Positions 16,607 to 26,145 of a stretch of DNA of 64,000 nucleotides are shown piece after piece. Every line of letters begins with the position of its first letter. Positions within the stretch are counted from its first letter, which is position 1. Location: assembly GCA_902786265.1 (NCBI GenBank), contig CADACE010000006.1, positions 62,001 through 126,000 of the forward strand. The letters run 5' to 3'. The notes below the pieces were generated by a model, which worked only from the letters and a program-made list of their open reading frames with translations, ran no database searches and was not told the origin of the DNA. This stretch comes from an uncultured Chloroflexota bacterium. Lineage in GTDB: Bacteria > Chloroflexota > Anaerolineae > Anaerolineales > Anaerolineaceae. The translations under genes and the position numbers were made by a program.

Positions 16607-17560
16607 CGAATTCTGCACATGGTACAGCGCTTCGGTAAGGGGAAGCAGCGGATTCGGAGTTGTAAAGTCTTTGAAAACTCCGAAAGGATAGTCCGTATAG
16701 ATCACAAATATATACGGGCCTTTTTCTGTATAAACGACGCCCGTATCATTGATCGCGCATTCGTCATTGGAAGGGTCACCGTCCGTAAACTCCGGCGGGA
16801 TCACGGCAGCAGGGTCATAATCCCTGCTTTCGTCCAGGCCGTTTTCCCATCCGGCTTTGGTCTGTAACGGGAAGCGGCTGCCCAGTTGTTCTTTCGCTGC
16901 TGAGGCAATTGAATCGGCAAACCAGGCCGCGAAATCGGTATGCAGGGCGCTGCCGTTCAGAAAACAGTAGAGCCGGGTCCACATTTTAAACATATCCGCG
17001 GCAGTTTTATCCCGCGGATAATCAGCTTCTGCGAAGGAAGGATCAACATCCGCTTCCGTGCACCATTTTCTCAGCGGTTCAGGTCCGTAAATCTTTCTCA
17101 GGTTTTCATAGGATGCGTTATCCGAATAAACTATCGCGTCATGAATATATTTTCCGTTATCCTCCAAGGCAGCGGGAAACATTTCAAGCACCGCACCGGT
17201 ATAGATCCCTTTGACAGTACTTTGTGAACACATCGGACGGAACGGACAAAAGGCGACACCCGAAAGTGTCTTCAGATCAGCCATGATGAGGGATACCTTA
17301 TGACTGCCGGCTGTAAGTTTTTCGATTTCCGCGGCCAGGTCATCCAAAGCATGCGGATCCGGTTTTCCCTGTCCGAAAGTCGTAAAACCTTCCTTATCTT
17401 TAACTCCCGTTACCAAACCGCGGATCTCAGGCATTATCCGCACATAGCTTTGCGCCTCTTGCAGATCATAAGCAGGAGCGTTCCGGATATAAGGAGAATC
17501 CTCAAAGCACCGGGCCGGCGCCGGTCCGGAAAAGGGGATATCGAAATTGTTATTCTTCAT
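16598..17560 (-). CDS. Serine hydrolase with class A beta-lactamase-like motifs
   Basis: From ATG 17560 the protein has 320 residues. It carries a nucleophile motif in CSQSTVKGIY (S-T-V-K, SxxK), YSDNASYENL (SDN motif) and, late, INDTGVVYTEKGPY in the place of the KTG strand. These mark the penicillin-binding/beta-lactamase fold, but the last motif lacks the Lys, so a role as true beta-lactamase is unlikely; a peptidase or degenerate binding protein is possible. No signal peptide is visible, which is unusual for the fold. A longer frame from TTG 17614 would run through a GC-rich hairpin repeat and is rejected as start. Confidence 0.7.
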   Translation of the reverse strand: MKNNNFDIPFSGPAPARCFEDSPYIRNAPAYDLQEAQSYVRIMPEIRGLVTGVKDKEGFTTFGQGKPDPHALDDLAAEIEKLTAGSHKVSLIMADLKTLSGVAFCPFRPMCSQSTVKGIYTGAVLEMFPAALEDNGKYIHDAIVYSDNASYENLRKIYGPEPLRKWCTEADVDPSFAEADYPRDKTAADMFKMWTRLYCFLNGSALHTDFAAWFADSIASAAKEQLGSRFPLQTKAGWENGLDESRDYDPAAVIPPEFTDGDPSNDECAINDTGVVYTEKGPYIFVIYTDYPFGVFKDFTTPNPLLPLTEALYHVQNSLQ

Positions 17561-17580
17561 AAACTTTACCGAAAAACAGA

Positions 17581-17614
17581 TTGGGGGACAGTCCCATAAA
17601 GGGACAGCCCCCAA
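17581..17614. repeat. REP-like imperfect palindrome
   Basis: TTGGGGG-ACA-GTCCC and GGGAC-AG-CCCCCAA form a stem with one internal loop and a 5-base loop. The GGGGACAGTCCC-type core resembles short repetitive extragenic palindromes of other genomes. It sits directly upstream of the hydrolase gene. Confidence 0.55.
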
Positions 17615-17716
17615 TGAAATGTTTTGTTTACCAATACTTTTTCATGTACCGCTTTGTCCGCAGATAAGCGCCGGTTCCGTTACATGCTGCCCGGCTTTTG
17701 CGGCATTTCATTCGGA

Positions 17717-20701
17717 TCATAGTCCGAGCGGCTCTGCCAGGACGATCCGGCGGTTGATGTACCCGCCTTCAGGGGATTCATCTTCACAGGTGATCAGCAC
17801 CAGCGCATTATCACGCACCTCATCCGCGATGGACGCAAAACCGTCTGACGCGACCTTGTAATTGCCGTAGACCTTGTAGAATCTTGAGTTATTTCCGGCA
17901 TCCGTGATCATGATCCGGTCTCCGGCTGCCATCTTTCCGATAAAGAGGAAAGGACCTGCTTCAGTCGAATTCAGATGGTTATGTCCGGTAAGCACAGTAA
18001 CGCCCTTTCCCGGCAGACTGCTGTGTTCCAGCAGACCGATCGAGCTGTCCAGCCATTCAATATGATAGCTGCCATCAGTTTCCGGAACTTTCACGATCTC
18101 TTCCTCGACATCGAGTCCGGGGATCTGCAGTGTCAGACCGGTTTTCCGATAGCTCAGTTCCTGCGGACGTGCAGCCAGCGGTGTCACATGCTTTGATGAG
18201 AAGCCGGTTCCCGGAAGCTCATGGCCATAAAGCCAGAACAAATCATCTCCATAATGCGGCGGATCCACCGGAGCGGGTGCGGATCCTGAAGAAATCAACA
18301 TGCCGCCGCCCGTCGGTACGATGAGTGAGAAACGTCCGTCCGCTTCTTTAGTGAGTGCATTGCTTCCGTTATACAGCGCGGGAATATCTCCGGCATCTGC
18401 CCGGAAATAGATCTTCGCGCCATCTTTTGCGTACTGATAACCATGCACCGAAGGCAGTAACGCACCATTCTCATCAACCACTACAAGGCGGTTTTTCAGG
18501 TCATCAGACTCATATCTGACCAGATAATTGATATGGTTTTCCACTTCTTCCGCATTGGTTCCGCCGGTAACAGCCTTTCCCGACTTCAGGGCGATTTTCC
18601 AGACTTTCAGGTCCAGATTTTCGGGTGTTACATCATCACTGATCTCAACACCGGCATCGTCACCGGTAATGGTACCTTCCACGAAAACCTCTGCCTGCGT
18701 CGATTCGGTCCCATCTGCATAAAGTCCGGTCGATGTCCCGGTAAGATCTCCCATGATCTCTACTACAGTCTTTACATCAGTTTCATTATCATTTCCGGTC
18801 TCACTGAAATTACTGTCAGAACCGTTGACGATTAAAGCGCCGAAAGAAAACTCTCCGTCGGCGGTCACATCATCCCCGACCGTAATCTTAATATCTCCGC
18901 CAATGTTTTCGGCAAAGATACCATAAGCCGGTGTTTCTCCGCTTTCATCCACGACAGATACACCGCCTTTGACTTCGATCTTCGTCGAGCCGTTTTCCAT
19001 GGAATTAGCGTAAATTCCGGATGTTTCTTCTTCATTACCGCTGTCATTCACAAGGATATCTTTCCCGATGGTGACATTCAGCTCCCCATCCCCGGAAGCA
19101 AACGTATCCAGCGCATATCCGCCGGCGTTGATGCTTTCACCGACAGAAAAAGTCACCTTTGCGTCATCGGCGGTGAGACGGTTTCCGTAAGTCGTGGTCA
19201 CATCATCCTGAACCGAGACCGTTACTTCGGCACCGTTATCGGCATTGATCTCATTGCCGTAGGCCATAAAGACCTCGCCCAAAACGTTAATTTCGACCGT
19301 TCCCTCGGTTTCTGCTGCGACGATGATGCCGGTCGAAGTCTCCGCGTCTTCATCTTCCGATTCTTCTTCCCCGTCTTTGGCGATCCATTTTCCTTCAGTT
19401 TCATCCGGCGGAAGGATGAAATCACTATCCGGCTCCTCCGGAAATTCAAAATCATCCGAGATGTCGCCGTCCACAGTGATCTTCACAGAAGGCGCGCCGG
19501 TGGAACTTCCCGCGCTTTCCTGTTCTGAGAGCTCAGTATCGGGATCAAACGGCTGCTCCGTCATTTTTTCATACGTACGAACGTAGATCCCATAATTATC
19601 GGCCGCGATATCTCCTGTGTTTTCAACCGTTGTCCCCGAAGTAGATTCAACAAACAAACCGGAAGAAGCATAAATCAATCCGGCTTCCAGTGAAATATCG
19701 GCGCCGTGGTTGGCCACCTCAACCGCCGATTTTCCGCTGAGAAAATCATTATTGTTCACTGTGACCTTACCGTTTTCCGCACCGATCCGGATACCATGTT
19801 CATTCGCGTCAATGGATGGAGCTGTAAGCGTCACATTTCCGCCTTCCTCTGACATTACGATATGTACAGCGGTTCCTTCCGAAGAGATATCGTCGGCTGT
19901 AAGGGAAACTGTCCGATCATCATTAAGCAGAATACCCACAGCCATCCGGCCGGCATCAATGCTTCCTGAGGTGATCGTGACATCACCTGCGTCCCCATCT
20001 TTTGCTGCCACAGGATCCGAAAGGAAGCTGTTCCCGCCCATGTCTGAGTTGTCAGCAGAAAGGTTTTCCGGAAGATTTTTCCCATCGGGATCACTTTCCC
20101 CGGATTCCTCTGTTTCACCTAATTCTTCATCGTCGATCACGTCCCAATCGTCATCACCGGGATCTTCAGGATCCTCAATATCCCCCGGATCAATGATATG
20201 CTCCGAAAAATCCGCACCGGTTTCCAGTGTCACAGCATCAACATCGGACGAGATCGTATTGGCAGTGAACTGAAGTGAACCGGATCTGCTCAATACTGCC
20301 TCAAGTGCCGTATCTCCGGAAGCGGTGATCGAATCAACAGTTCCTGTGATTTGCCCGTCATCGATATAAGCCAGAACACCGAACCTGCCCCGGATCCCGC
20401 CGGCTTTCAAAGTCGCTTGTCCACCGCTTTTTGCTTCCATATCGACGCCGCCGTAAACAGCATCGACATTCCCGGTGATCGTCGCTGACACAGACTGCCC
20501 ATCCGCGGTCATCAGCACACCCGGTTCATTCTTTCCGGTCACTGAAACATATGGAACGGTGACATCCGTCTCCCCACCTTCAGTGGGAACCAGGAGCGTT
20601 CCGGTATTCGTAATCTCATCATCAGCAAAAACCGGCAGGGCAAACACCATCACAGACAGCAAAACAGCCATCAAAATATTCATCAGTTTCATGGTTTTCA
20701 T
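17717..20701 (-). CDS. Secreted beta-helix-like surface protein with LPGTG motif and C-terminal sortase domain
   Basis: From ATG 20701 (ribosome site GGAAGGGGAT) the product has 994 residues. A signal peptide ends at VFA-DD. About 800 residues of acidic, Gly/Asp/Ser-rich pseudo-repeats (GDDVTADGEF, GIYANSMENG, GIFAENIGGD) suggest a parallel beta-helix. Then come a Pro-rich linker, LPGTG (codons at 18203-18217), and a sortase domain: catalytic His in VLTGHNHLN, Cys in LITCEDE (codon 17786-17788), Arg in YINRR. No C-terminal membrane anchor follows. Known sortases are separate enzymes acting on LPxTG proteins; here substrate motif and enzyme are one chain. It lies 20 bp downstream of a subtilase gene in the same operon. 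A start at 20725 would overlap that gene and lacks a ribosome site. Confidence 0.85.
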   Translation of the reverse strand: MKTMKLMNILMAVLLSVMVFALPVFADDEITNTGTLLVPTEGGETDVTVPYVSVTGKNEPGVLMTADGQSVSATITGNVDAVYGGVDMEAKSGGQATLKAGGIRGRFGVLAYIDDGQITGTVDSITASGDTALEAVLSRSGSLQFTANTISSDVDAVTLETGADFSEHIIDPGDIEDPEDPGDDDWDVIDDEELGETEESGESDPDGKNLPENLSADNSDMGGNSFLSDPVAAKDGDAGDVTITSGSIDAGRMAVGILLNDDRTVSLTADDISSEGTAVHIVMSEEGGNVTLTAPSIDANEHGIRIGAENGKVTVNNNDFLSGKSAVEVANHGADISLEAGLIYASSGLFVESTSGTTVENTGDIAADNYGIYVRTYEKMTEQPFDPDTELSEQESAGSSTGAPSVKITVDGDISDDFEFPEEPDSDFILPPDETEGKWIAKDGEEESEDEDAETSTGIIVAAETEGTVEINVLGEVFMAYGNEINADNGAEVTVSVQDDVTTTYGNRLTADDAKVTFSVGESINAGGYALDTFASGDGELNVTIGKDILVNDSGNEEETSGIYANSMENGSTKIEVKGGVSVVDESGETPAYGIFAENIGGDIKITVGDDVTADGEFSFGALIVNGSDSNFSETGNDNETDVKTVVEIMGDLTGTSTGLYADGTESTQAEVFVEGTITGDDAGVEISDDVTPENLDLKVWKIALKSGKAVTGGTNAEEVENHINYLVRYESDDLKNRLVVVDENGALLPSVHGYQYAKDGAKIYFRADAGDIPALYNGSNALTKEADGRFSLIVPTGGGMLISSGSAPAPVDPPHYGDDLFWLYGHELPGTGFSSKHVTPLAARPQELSYRKTGLTLQIPGLDVEEEIVKVPETDGSYHIEWLDSSIGLLEHSSLPGKGVTVLTGHNHLNSTEAGPFLFIGKMAAGDRIMITDAGNNSRFYKVYGNYKVASDGFASIADEVRDNALVLITCEDESPEGGYINRRIVLAEPLGL

Positions 20702-20721
20702 TTTGTTATCCCCTTCCCATC

Positions 20722-23673
20722 TCACTTGCTGAACTTATTGTCCACGAAAACACCCGATGTATAGGTCTTTGTACCATCCGATTCGCTGTAACGCATGACA
20801 AAGTACATTCCCTGGGTGTCAGCATCGGCAGCAGCACCTGAGCAGGTATTTCCGGATCCTTCACAGAACTTTTCAAAGGTATTCCCGTTGAGCCGCAGGA
20901 CACTGATCCCATTATCCTTCTCACTGTATAAGGAATAAACCGAAGTTTCTCCCTTTTCGGTATAGACAACGATTTTTCCCGGTTCCTCCAGCTTTGTTTC
21001 CGGGAAATTCCGGTTGATCACCACACTGCTGCCGTATCCGGTCATCCCTTTGAGATTTTTGTACTTCATAACGTAAAACTGGTAAGAACCGTTCACGTCC
21101 AGCTTCGGCATCATACAGGAAAAACTGCCGGCGATCGATGAACATCCCTTTTTGAGCTCTCCGCCCTTTGTCCGGTAAAGAACCAGGATCCCGCTGGCTG
21201 CCGGATCGGCAGAACATGAGATCGTGACATTCCCGTTGTTCTCCCAGGAGGCTTTGCTGTACAGCGGAGCACTCAGCGGAATCAAGCTGACAGACTTTGA
21301 TTCCTCTCCCCACAGAGTTACTTCCTTTCGGTTGATCGTGACTTTTCGGAAAGGCTTTGCCGTGACATCATACCGGCGGCCATTCACCAGACCGGAAGCA
21401 TTCAGCAGTTTTGAGGCGTCATCCACATTGAAATCGATCACGACATCATTGGTCACCGCGTCCCTGATAACCCAACGTATCCCCTTATCCTTGAATGAAG
21501 TACCGGGATAAGCGATCAAATGCGCTCGCGAGTCGTACGGAACAGCATTGACCGATATCGCGGGCGAGAAGGGACTGAAGTATTTCACAACCTGTGATGT
21601 CACTTTTTCTTTTTGTCCCTTCACCTGCAGGTAACGGGTTATCTCCATCCGGTACACACGGCCTTCTGTAAAATTCCCCTGTCCATCGATCTTGAGATAG
21701 GTATATTTTTTATCTTTGGACTGGCTTGTAGTGGTTTTCACCTTTACCGGCGTTTGGGTATCAAGATCAGTGACTTTGACGGTATATTTTGAGGTCTGCC
21801 TGATCCTGTCGATCGTGACGTTTACCGTCTGACCGGAAGCAATGATCTTGTCATCCGGGATGCTGAAGTATTTCAAAATATTTGTAAAGGTCAATATCGG
21901 TTTTTTATAATCAAAAACCTTCCCGTTCCAACGGGCGAAGACTTGCTTTGTGGAAATATCCTTCAACAAACGTCCGGCATCCATTGAAGACATTCCCGGA
22001 TAGAGCTGTTTGACAATCACGATCGCGCCTGTAACAACCGGAGTAGCCATCGAGGTCCCGCTCATATAACCCATCGACTTTTTTGACTCCGGGGTAAAGT
22101 AAGCAGAATAAAGCTTCTCCCCCGGAGCAGTGATTTCTACCCTTTGATCATGGTTGGATGTACTCCTAAGCCTTGGATCATCACTCGCATCATTCATCAA
22201 CGCCCCGACGACATAAGCGTTTGAAAGGCAGGCAGGAGGCACAAGCTGATCGTTAAGGCTTTCATTTCCCGCGGCAACGACCGGCAGGATCCCTGCCTCC
22301 CGAAGGGAATCAAAAGCATTCTTTCTCTGAGGATGATCACTATCACAGATCCCTGTATATCCAACATTTCCGCCGATACTCATGTTCACCGCATCGATCT
22401 TAACGCCCTTTTTCGTAAGATCGACCAGATATTGCATGGCGCGTAACTGGCTCGAGTTAAAAGATGTGGTCGAACAGCATTGATCCGCATGATCTCCGCC
22501 GCATGAGTATTGTTTCAGATCCTCCTCTTTGCAGTTATAGACTACCTCAGTAAAAACCTGAATTGAAATGATCGAGGCATCCGGAGCGATCCCGTCTCTC
22601 CCTGCCGCGATCCCCGTCACATGCGATCCATGATTAAAATCCCTGCGGTCAATCGCATCGAAAGCTCCTGATGCTCCTGCGCCGGTCGAACCATCCTTGC
22701 AGACAGAGACATATTGCTTTCCCTCAGCTGAACCGGATCCTGAAAAACAGGCTTCATACAAGACCCGGGATTTTCCGTCTTTCATAAACTGTTCATGCTG
22801 ATAATCCAGCCCGGTATCCATAACCGCGATCGTGCGGCCTTTCCCGGTCAGCCCAAGATTATGCGCGACACTGACATTGGTCAGTCCTTCCACCTCGCCC
22901 TGCAGCCCCATGGTTTTTTGAAGGTTGTCATCATCAGACTCATCCGGAACAGGATCATCGATCCAAACCGAACCTAAGTCAAAGACCTCAACCAGATCCG
23001 GATTGTCTTTGATATACGCAATGATCGCTTCGAACTGTCCGGTCAGCGTGATCGCATTCAGATCCGGCAGGGGGAAGGACTGTTCAACGCCCAGTGAAAG
23101 TGCGAGTTCGCTTTGCTCAGCCTCTTTTCCGTCTTTGACTGCCGCAACCACATCAAACCAGCGCGGCGTAACATTTCTCAATCCGTTTTCACCGAGCGGG
23201 ACATCCGCAAGAAAACTCAGGTAATTCCGAAGGTCGGCAGCGGTGACTTTTTTCAGATCCCGCGCGGAAAGACCCAGGATATCCTTCCCCGACTTAGGGA
23301 CAGAACCGTCTTTTGCGGCAGCTGTGCCAACCGTCACCGTGCAGACCGCATGAGCATAACCTTCCATGCTTTGGGCAAAGATCCGCGCTTCGCCGTCCGC
23401 AAGTGCCGTGACGACATCGGTCAGCGGGTCAACCCGGACCACACGTTCATCCGAGACATACCATGTCAGCGTCCTGATGGCAGGATCAGCCGGTTCATAG
23501 GTAATTTGAAATTCATAGCTTTCCCCGGGATCCAGCGTGAGCGATGTGACGCCCAGGTCAATATGCGTGACCGGAGAATTGCCACTGTCCTGTGCCGCGG
23601 CAGGAATGCTCAGCAGCACAAGACACGTGAGAAGAAACATAAACATAAGATGACGGCGGGTTTTCGTATGCAT
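20722..23673 (-). CDS. Secreted S8 subtilisin-like protease with Ig-like N-terminal domain
   Basis: This 983-residue exported protein has a signal peptide (ends about PAAAQ, residue 28), a bacterial Ig-like group 2 domain (about 34-117), a pro-region, and a subtilase domain with Asp286 in VMDTGLD, His348 in NHGSHVTG, oxyanion Asn470 in VAAGNES and Ser541 in GTSMATP. An insert around 380-402 has several Cys (YNCKEEDLKQYSC, QCC). The remaining 400 residues are beta-rich repeats, probably for surface binding. It is the first gene of a two-gene operon with the sortase-fusion protein, so a role in maturing surface proteins is plausible but inferred. Confidence 0.92.
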   Translation of the reverse strand: MHTKTRRHLMFMFLLTCLVLLSIPAAAQDSGNSPVTHIDLGVTSLTLDPGESYEFQITYEPADPAIRTLTWYVSDERVVRVDPLTDVVTALADGEARIFAQSMEGYAHAVCTVTVGTAAAKDGSVPKSGKDILGLSARDLKKVTAADLRNYLSFLADVPLGENGLRNVTPRWFDVVAAVKDGKEAEQSELALSLGVEQSFPLPDLNAITLTGQFEAIIAYIKDNPDLVEVFDLGSVWIDDPVPDESDDDNLQKTMGLQGEVEGLTNVSVAHNLGLTGKGRTIAVMDTGLDYQHEQFMKDGKSRVLYEACFSGSGSAEGKQYVSVCKDGSTGAGASGAFDAIDRRDFNHGSHVTGIAAGRDGIAPDASIISIQVFTEVVYNCKEEDLKQYSCGGDHADQCCSTTSFNSSQLRAMQYLVDLTKKGVKIDAVNMSIGGNVGYTGICDSDHPQRKNAFDSLREAGILPVVAAGNESLNDQLVPPACLSNAYVVGALMNDASDDPRLRSTSNHDQRVEITAPGEKLYSAYFTPESKKSMGYMSGTSMATPVVTGAIVIVKQLYPGMSSMDAGRLLKDISTKQVFARWNGKVFDYKKPILTFTNILKYFSIPDDKIIASGQTVNVTIDRIRQTSKYTVKVTDLDTQTPVKVKTTTSQSKDKKYTYLKIDGQGNFTEGRVYRMEITRYLQVKGQKEKVTSQVVKYFSPFSPAISVNAVPYDSRAHLIAYPGTSFKDKGIRWVIRDAVTNDVVIDFNVDDASKLLNASGLVNGRRYDVTAKPFRKVTINRKEVTLWGEESKSVSLIPLSAPLYSKASWENNGNVTISCSADPAASGILVLYRTKGGELKKGCSSIAGSFSCMMPKLDVNGSYQFYVMKYKNLKGMTGYGSSVVINRNFPETKLEEPGKIVVYTEKGETSVYSLYSEKDNGISVLRLNGNTFEKFCEGSGNTCSGAAADADTQGMYFVMRYSESDGTKTYTSGVFVDNKFSK

Positions 23674-23846
23674 TCAAACACTCCTTATAGCTTTATGAGT
23701 CTGCAGTAACTTCATATATAAACAACACTTTTATAAAAGGCATTATTTATGCCAAACGCTACAAATTACCTGATTAAAATTTTTCACTCATTTTTCGCGC
23801 ATAAAAATTTTTCAACGAATCAATATTGAAAACTCCTTTTTTCTCA

Positions 23847-23876
23847 TTGAAACAATCAACCCATCAATGTTATAAT
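23847..23876 (+). promoter_or_regulatory. Promoter of the DUF3791 locus
   Basis: TTGAAA (23847-23852) and TATAAT (23871-23876) are spaced by 18 bp and lie 26 bases before the ATG at 23902. The minus-strand side of 23674-23846 is AT-rich and should hold the subtilase promoter, which is not clear. Confidence 0.65.
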
Positions 23877-23901
23877 CGAGACAGATGGAGTGAATGCGGC
23901 C

Positions 23902-24132
23902 ATGTCAGAAAAACTTCAGATCCTTTATATGCAGGCAAGACTGGTGCGTCTGGCCGCAGAAGAATGGAATCTATCATTAAAAGCAGCGAATGAACTCTTC
24001 CGGAAGAATAATGTTTATCATTACATTGCGGATCTGTGGGGATTGTTCCATGTGGAAGGGGATTATGCCGTACTGGATGAGATCCAAACATATTTGAACT
24101 CAAAAGGTGAAAACAGATGGTTACCGAACTGA
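23902..24132 (+). CDS. DUF3791-type protein (antitoxin-like partner of DUF3990)
   Basis: From ATG 23902 the product has 76 residues (an in-frame GTG at 23890 would add 4). The pattern EKLQILYMQARLVRLAAEEWN, then NNVYHYIADLWGLFHVEGDYAVLDEIQTYL, matches the small helical DUF3791 family, which is usually encoded next to DUF3990 proteins in toxin-antitoxin-like loci. Its last bases overlap a 19-codon remnant of the DUF3990 gene. Whether it still has a function without the toxin is open. Confidence 0.75.
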   Translation: MSEKLQILYMQARLVRLAAEEWNLSLKAANELFRKNNVYHYIADLWGLFHVEGDYAVLDEIQTYLNSKGENRWLPN

Positions 24133-24176
24133 CTGACGGCATTGTTTTATATCATGGCAGCTATTGTGAAAAATGA
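24117..24176 (+). pseudogene. DUF3990 toxin remnant (19 codons)
   Basis: This tiny frame reads MVTELTDGIVLYHGSYCEK and stops. LYHGSYCE is the very start of DUF3990 proteins, which normally go on for about 150 residues with an ADP-ribosyltransferase-like fold. Everything else is missing. It overlaps the DUF3791 gene by 16 bp, and its TGA overlaps the next ATG (ATGA at 24173-24176), so coupling through the locus is kept. Confidence 0.6.
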
Positions 24177-24418
24177 TAACTATAGAACGTGAAAACGGCG
24201 CAATTGATCTGTTGATCGCAATGGTCGTTGAAGAACTCGCGGATCATGAAGGACGTGATCCGTCGGACGTACTTCCGGAATTTCTTGCTTCCCACACCGC
24301 GGAAAAGCTCTATGACAGAAGTACAAAACTCTGGTGGGACGGTCCGGCCAGCGTTGCGGAAGACTATCTGACAGAAAAATCATCACATTCCGGACAGAAT
24401 TTCAATACTACCGAATAA
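24173..24418 (+). CDS. Third gene of the DUF3791/DUF3990-type locus
   Basis: This 81-residue acidic helical protein (LLIAMVVEELADHEGRDPSD, LPEFLASHTAEKLYDRSTK, WWDGPASVAEDYL) resembles the small protein that follows DUF3990 genes in intact three-gene loci. It starts in an ATGA overlap with the toxin remnant. Function unknown; an antitoxin or chaperone-like role is inferred only from context. Confidence 0.6.
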   Translation: MITIERENGAIDLLIAMVVEELADHEGRDPSDVLPEFLASHTAEKLYDRSTKLWWDGPASVAEDYLTEKSSHSGQNFNTTE

Positions 24419-24777
24419 TAAATTTCATTTCGCTATACCGCTTACATTACAAAATTCATATTTTTCATATGACTCATAATCTCTTACTGTTTCCCTATTG
24501 TCAGACAATTGAAAATCAGGTATAAATTAAGAGTGAAGTGTGAAGAGTGAAGTTTGAAAAAGGATTCAGGCTTCAGGTGTCAGGTGTCAGAAATTCTGAT
24601 TTTCACGACGCATTGGTGAATCTTGATTTGGAATATAAATATGGAGTTAATGATTATTTATATTCTTGAATTGAATTGATTCATTTCGTCCTTTTCATAA
24701 CGATTCACAGGAATAATAATGTATCGCTGATAACAGCGCAAAGTATGTTTATCTGTCATCAAACGGGAGGTTAAGAT
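24419..24777. other. Gene-free spacer with short degenerate repeats
   Basis: Nothing coding is seen. At 24531-24597 there are clustered degenerate repeats (GAGTGAAGTGTGAAGAGTGA and CAGGTGTCAGGTGTCAG). No convincing promoter for ygeY could be assigned. Confidence 0.5.
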
Positions 24778-26145
24778 ATGGATTTTGATGCAATCAAAAA
24801 GGCAGCCCAGGATTACGGTCCGGCTATGACCGCGTTTCTGCGGGATATGATCGCCATTCCTTCGGAAAGCTCTGAGGAAAAAGGCGTCGTCCACCGCATT
24901 GCGGAAGAAATGAAAAAACTGGACTTTGACAAGGTCGAAATCGACCCCCAGGGAAATGTCCTCGGCTGGATGGGCGAAGGGGACCGCATCATCGCCATCG
25001 ACAGCCATATCGACACCGTGGGTATCGGCAACATCAACAACTGGAAATTCGATCCCTACAAGGGTTATGAAAACGAAACCGAAATCGGCGGACGCGGCGG
25101 CTCCGACCAGGAAGGCGGCATGGCTTCCGCGGTTTACGGCGCGAAAATCATGAAAGACCTGAACCTGATCCCGGAAGGGACAAAGATCCTCATCGTCGGT
25201 TCCGTTCAGGAAGAAGACTGCGATGGCCTTTGCTGGCAGTATATCCACAATGAAGACGGCATTACGCCGGAATTCGTGATCTCCACCGAACCGACAGACG
25301 GCGGCATCTACCGCGGTCACCGCGGCCGCATGGAGATCCGCGTGGACGTCAAGGGTATTTCCTGCCATGGTTCCGCTCCGGAACGCGGCGACAACGCGAT
25401 CTACAAGATGGCAGAGATCATCGAAAACGTCCGTGACCTGAACGCCAACGACGCGGAAGAAGGCACCGAGATCAAAGGCCTCATCAAGATGCTGGATCCG
25501 AAATACAACCCGGAACACTGGGAAGATGCCCGCTTCCTCGGACGCGGCTCCTGCACCGTTTCCCAGATCTTCTACACGTCCCCGTCCCGCTGCGCGGTAG
25601 CCGACTCCTGCGCGATCTCCATTGACCGCCGCATGACCGCCGGCGAAACCTGGGATTCCTGCCTGCAGGAGATCCGCGACCTGCCCGCCTGCAAAAAATA
25701 CGGTGATGACGTGAAAGTCTCCATGTACATGTATGACCGCCCGGCATGGACCGGCCTGGTTTATGAGACCGAATGCTACTTCCCGACCTGGATCAACAAG
25801 GAAACCGCCCCGCATGTTCAGGCGCTGGTGGACTCCTACAAAGCCATGTTCGGTGAAGAACGAATCGGAGCGGAAGGCGCCATGCACCTGCGCCACCGCC
25901 CGCTGGTCGACAAGTGGACCTTCTCCACAAACGGCGTATCCATCCAGGGACGCTACGGCATCCCCTGTGTCGGCTTCGGTCCGGGTGCCGAATCCCAGGC
26001 ACACGCCCCCAATGAAATTACCTGGAAACAGGACCTGGTCACCTGCGCGGCTGTTTACGCGGCTGTCCCGATGCTCTACAAAGGCAAAGGTGATGAGGAT
26101 GTAACCGTCTACCGCGGCGGAAAAACCAATAACAATATCAGATAA
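24778..26145 (+). CDS. ygeY: YgeY-family M20 hydrolase
   Basis: This 455-residue cytoplasmic protein belongs to the YgeY branch of M20 metallopeptidase-like deacetylases. Metal-site motifs are visible: [11 protein letters not shown], then [18 protein letters not shown], then SVQEEDCDG. In E. coli ygeY lies in a cluster linked to selenium-dependent molybdenum hydroxylases and purine or carbamoyl-compound breakdown; its substrate is not settled. The ribosome site is GGGAGG 7 bases before the ATG. ygeW follows after 120 bp on the same strand. Codon use is strongly C-biased compared with neighbouring genes, suggesting high expression. Confidence 0.92.
   Translation: MDFDAIKKAAQDYGPAMTAFLRDMIAIPSESSEEKGVVHRIAEEMKKLDFDKVEIDPQGNVLGWMGEGDRIIAIDSHIDTVGIGNINNWKFDPYKGYENETEIGGRGGSDQEGGMASAVYGAKIMKDLNLIPEGTKILIVGSVQEEDCDGLCWQYIHNEDGITPEFVISTEPTDGGIYRGHRGRMEIRVDVKGISCHGSAPERGDNAIYKMAEIIENVRDLNANDAEEGTEIKGLIKMLDPKYNPEHWEDARFLGRGSCTVSQIFYTSPSRCAVADSCAISIDRRMTAGETWDSCLQEIRDLPACKKYGDDVKVSMYMYDRPAWTGLVYETECYFPTWINKETAPHVQALVDSYKAMFGEERIGAEGAMHLRHRPLVDKWTFSTNGVSIQGRYGIPCVGFGPGAESQAHAPNEITWKQDLVTCAAVYAAVPMLYKGKGDEDVTVYRGGKTNNNIR

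Noticed and set aside
17561..17614. Upstream TTG start extending the beta-lactamase-like protein by 18 residues
   Set aside because: The extension is coded by a GC-rich REP-like hairpin and gives no signal peptide.
24658..26004. 448-codon open frame opposite ygeY
   Set aside because: Same reason: antisense of a C-biased, strongly conserved gene; no start signals.
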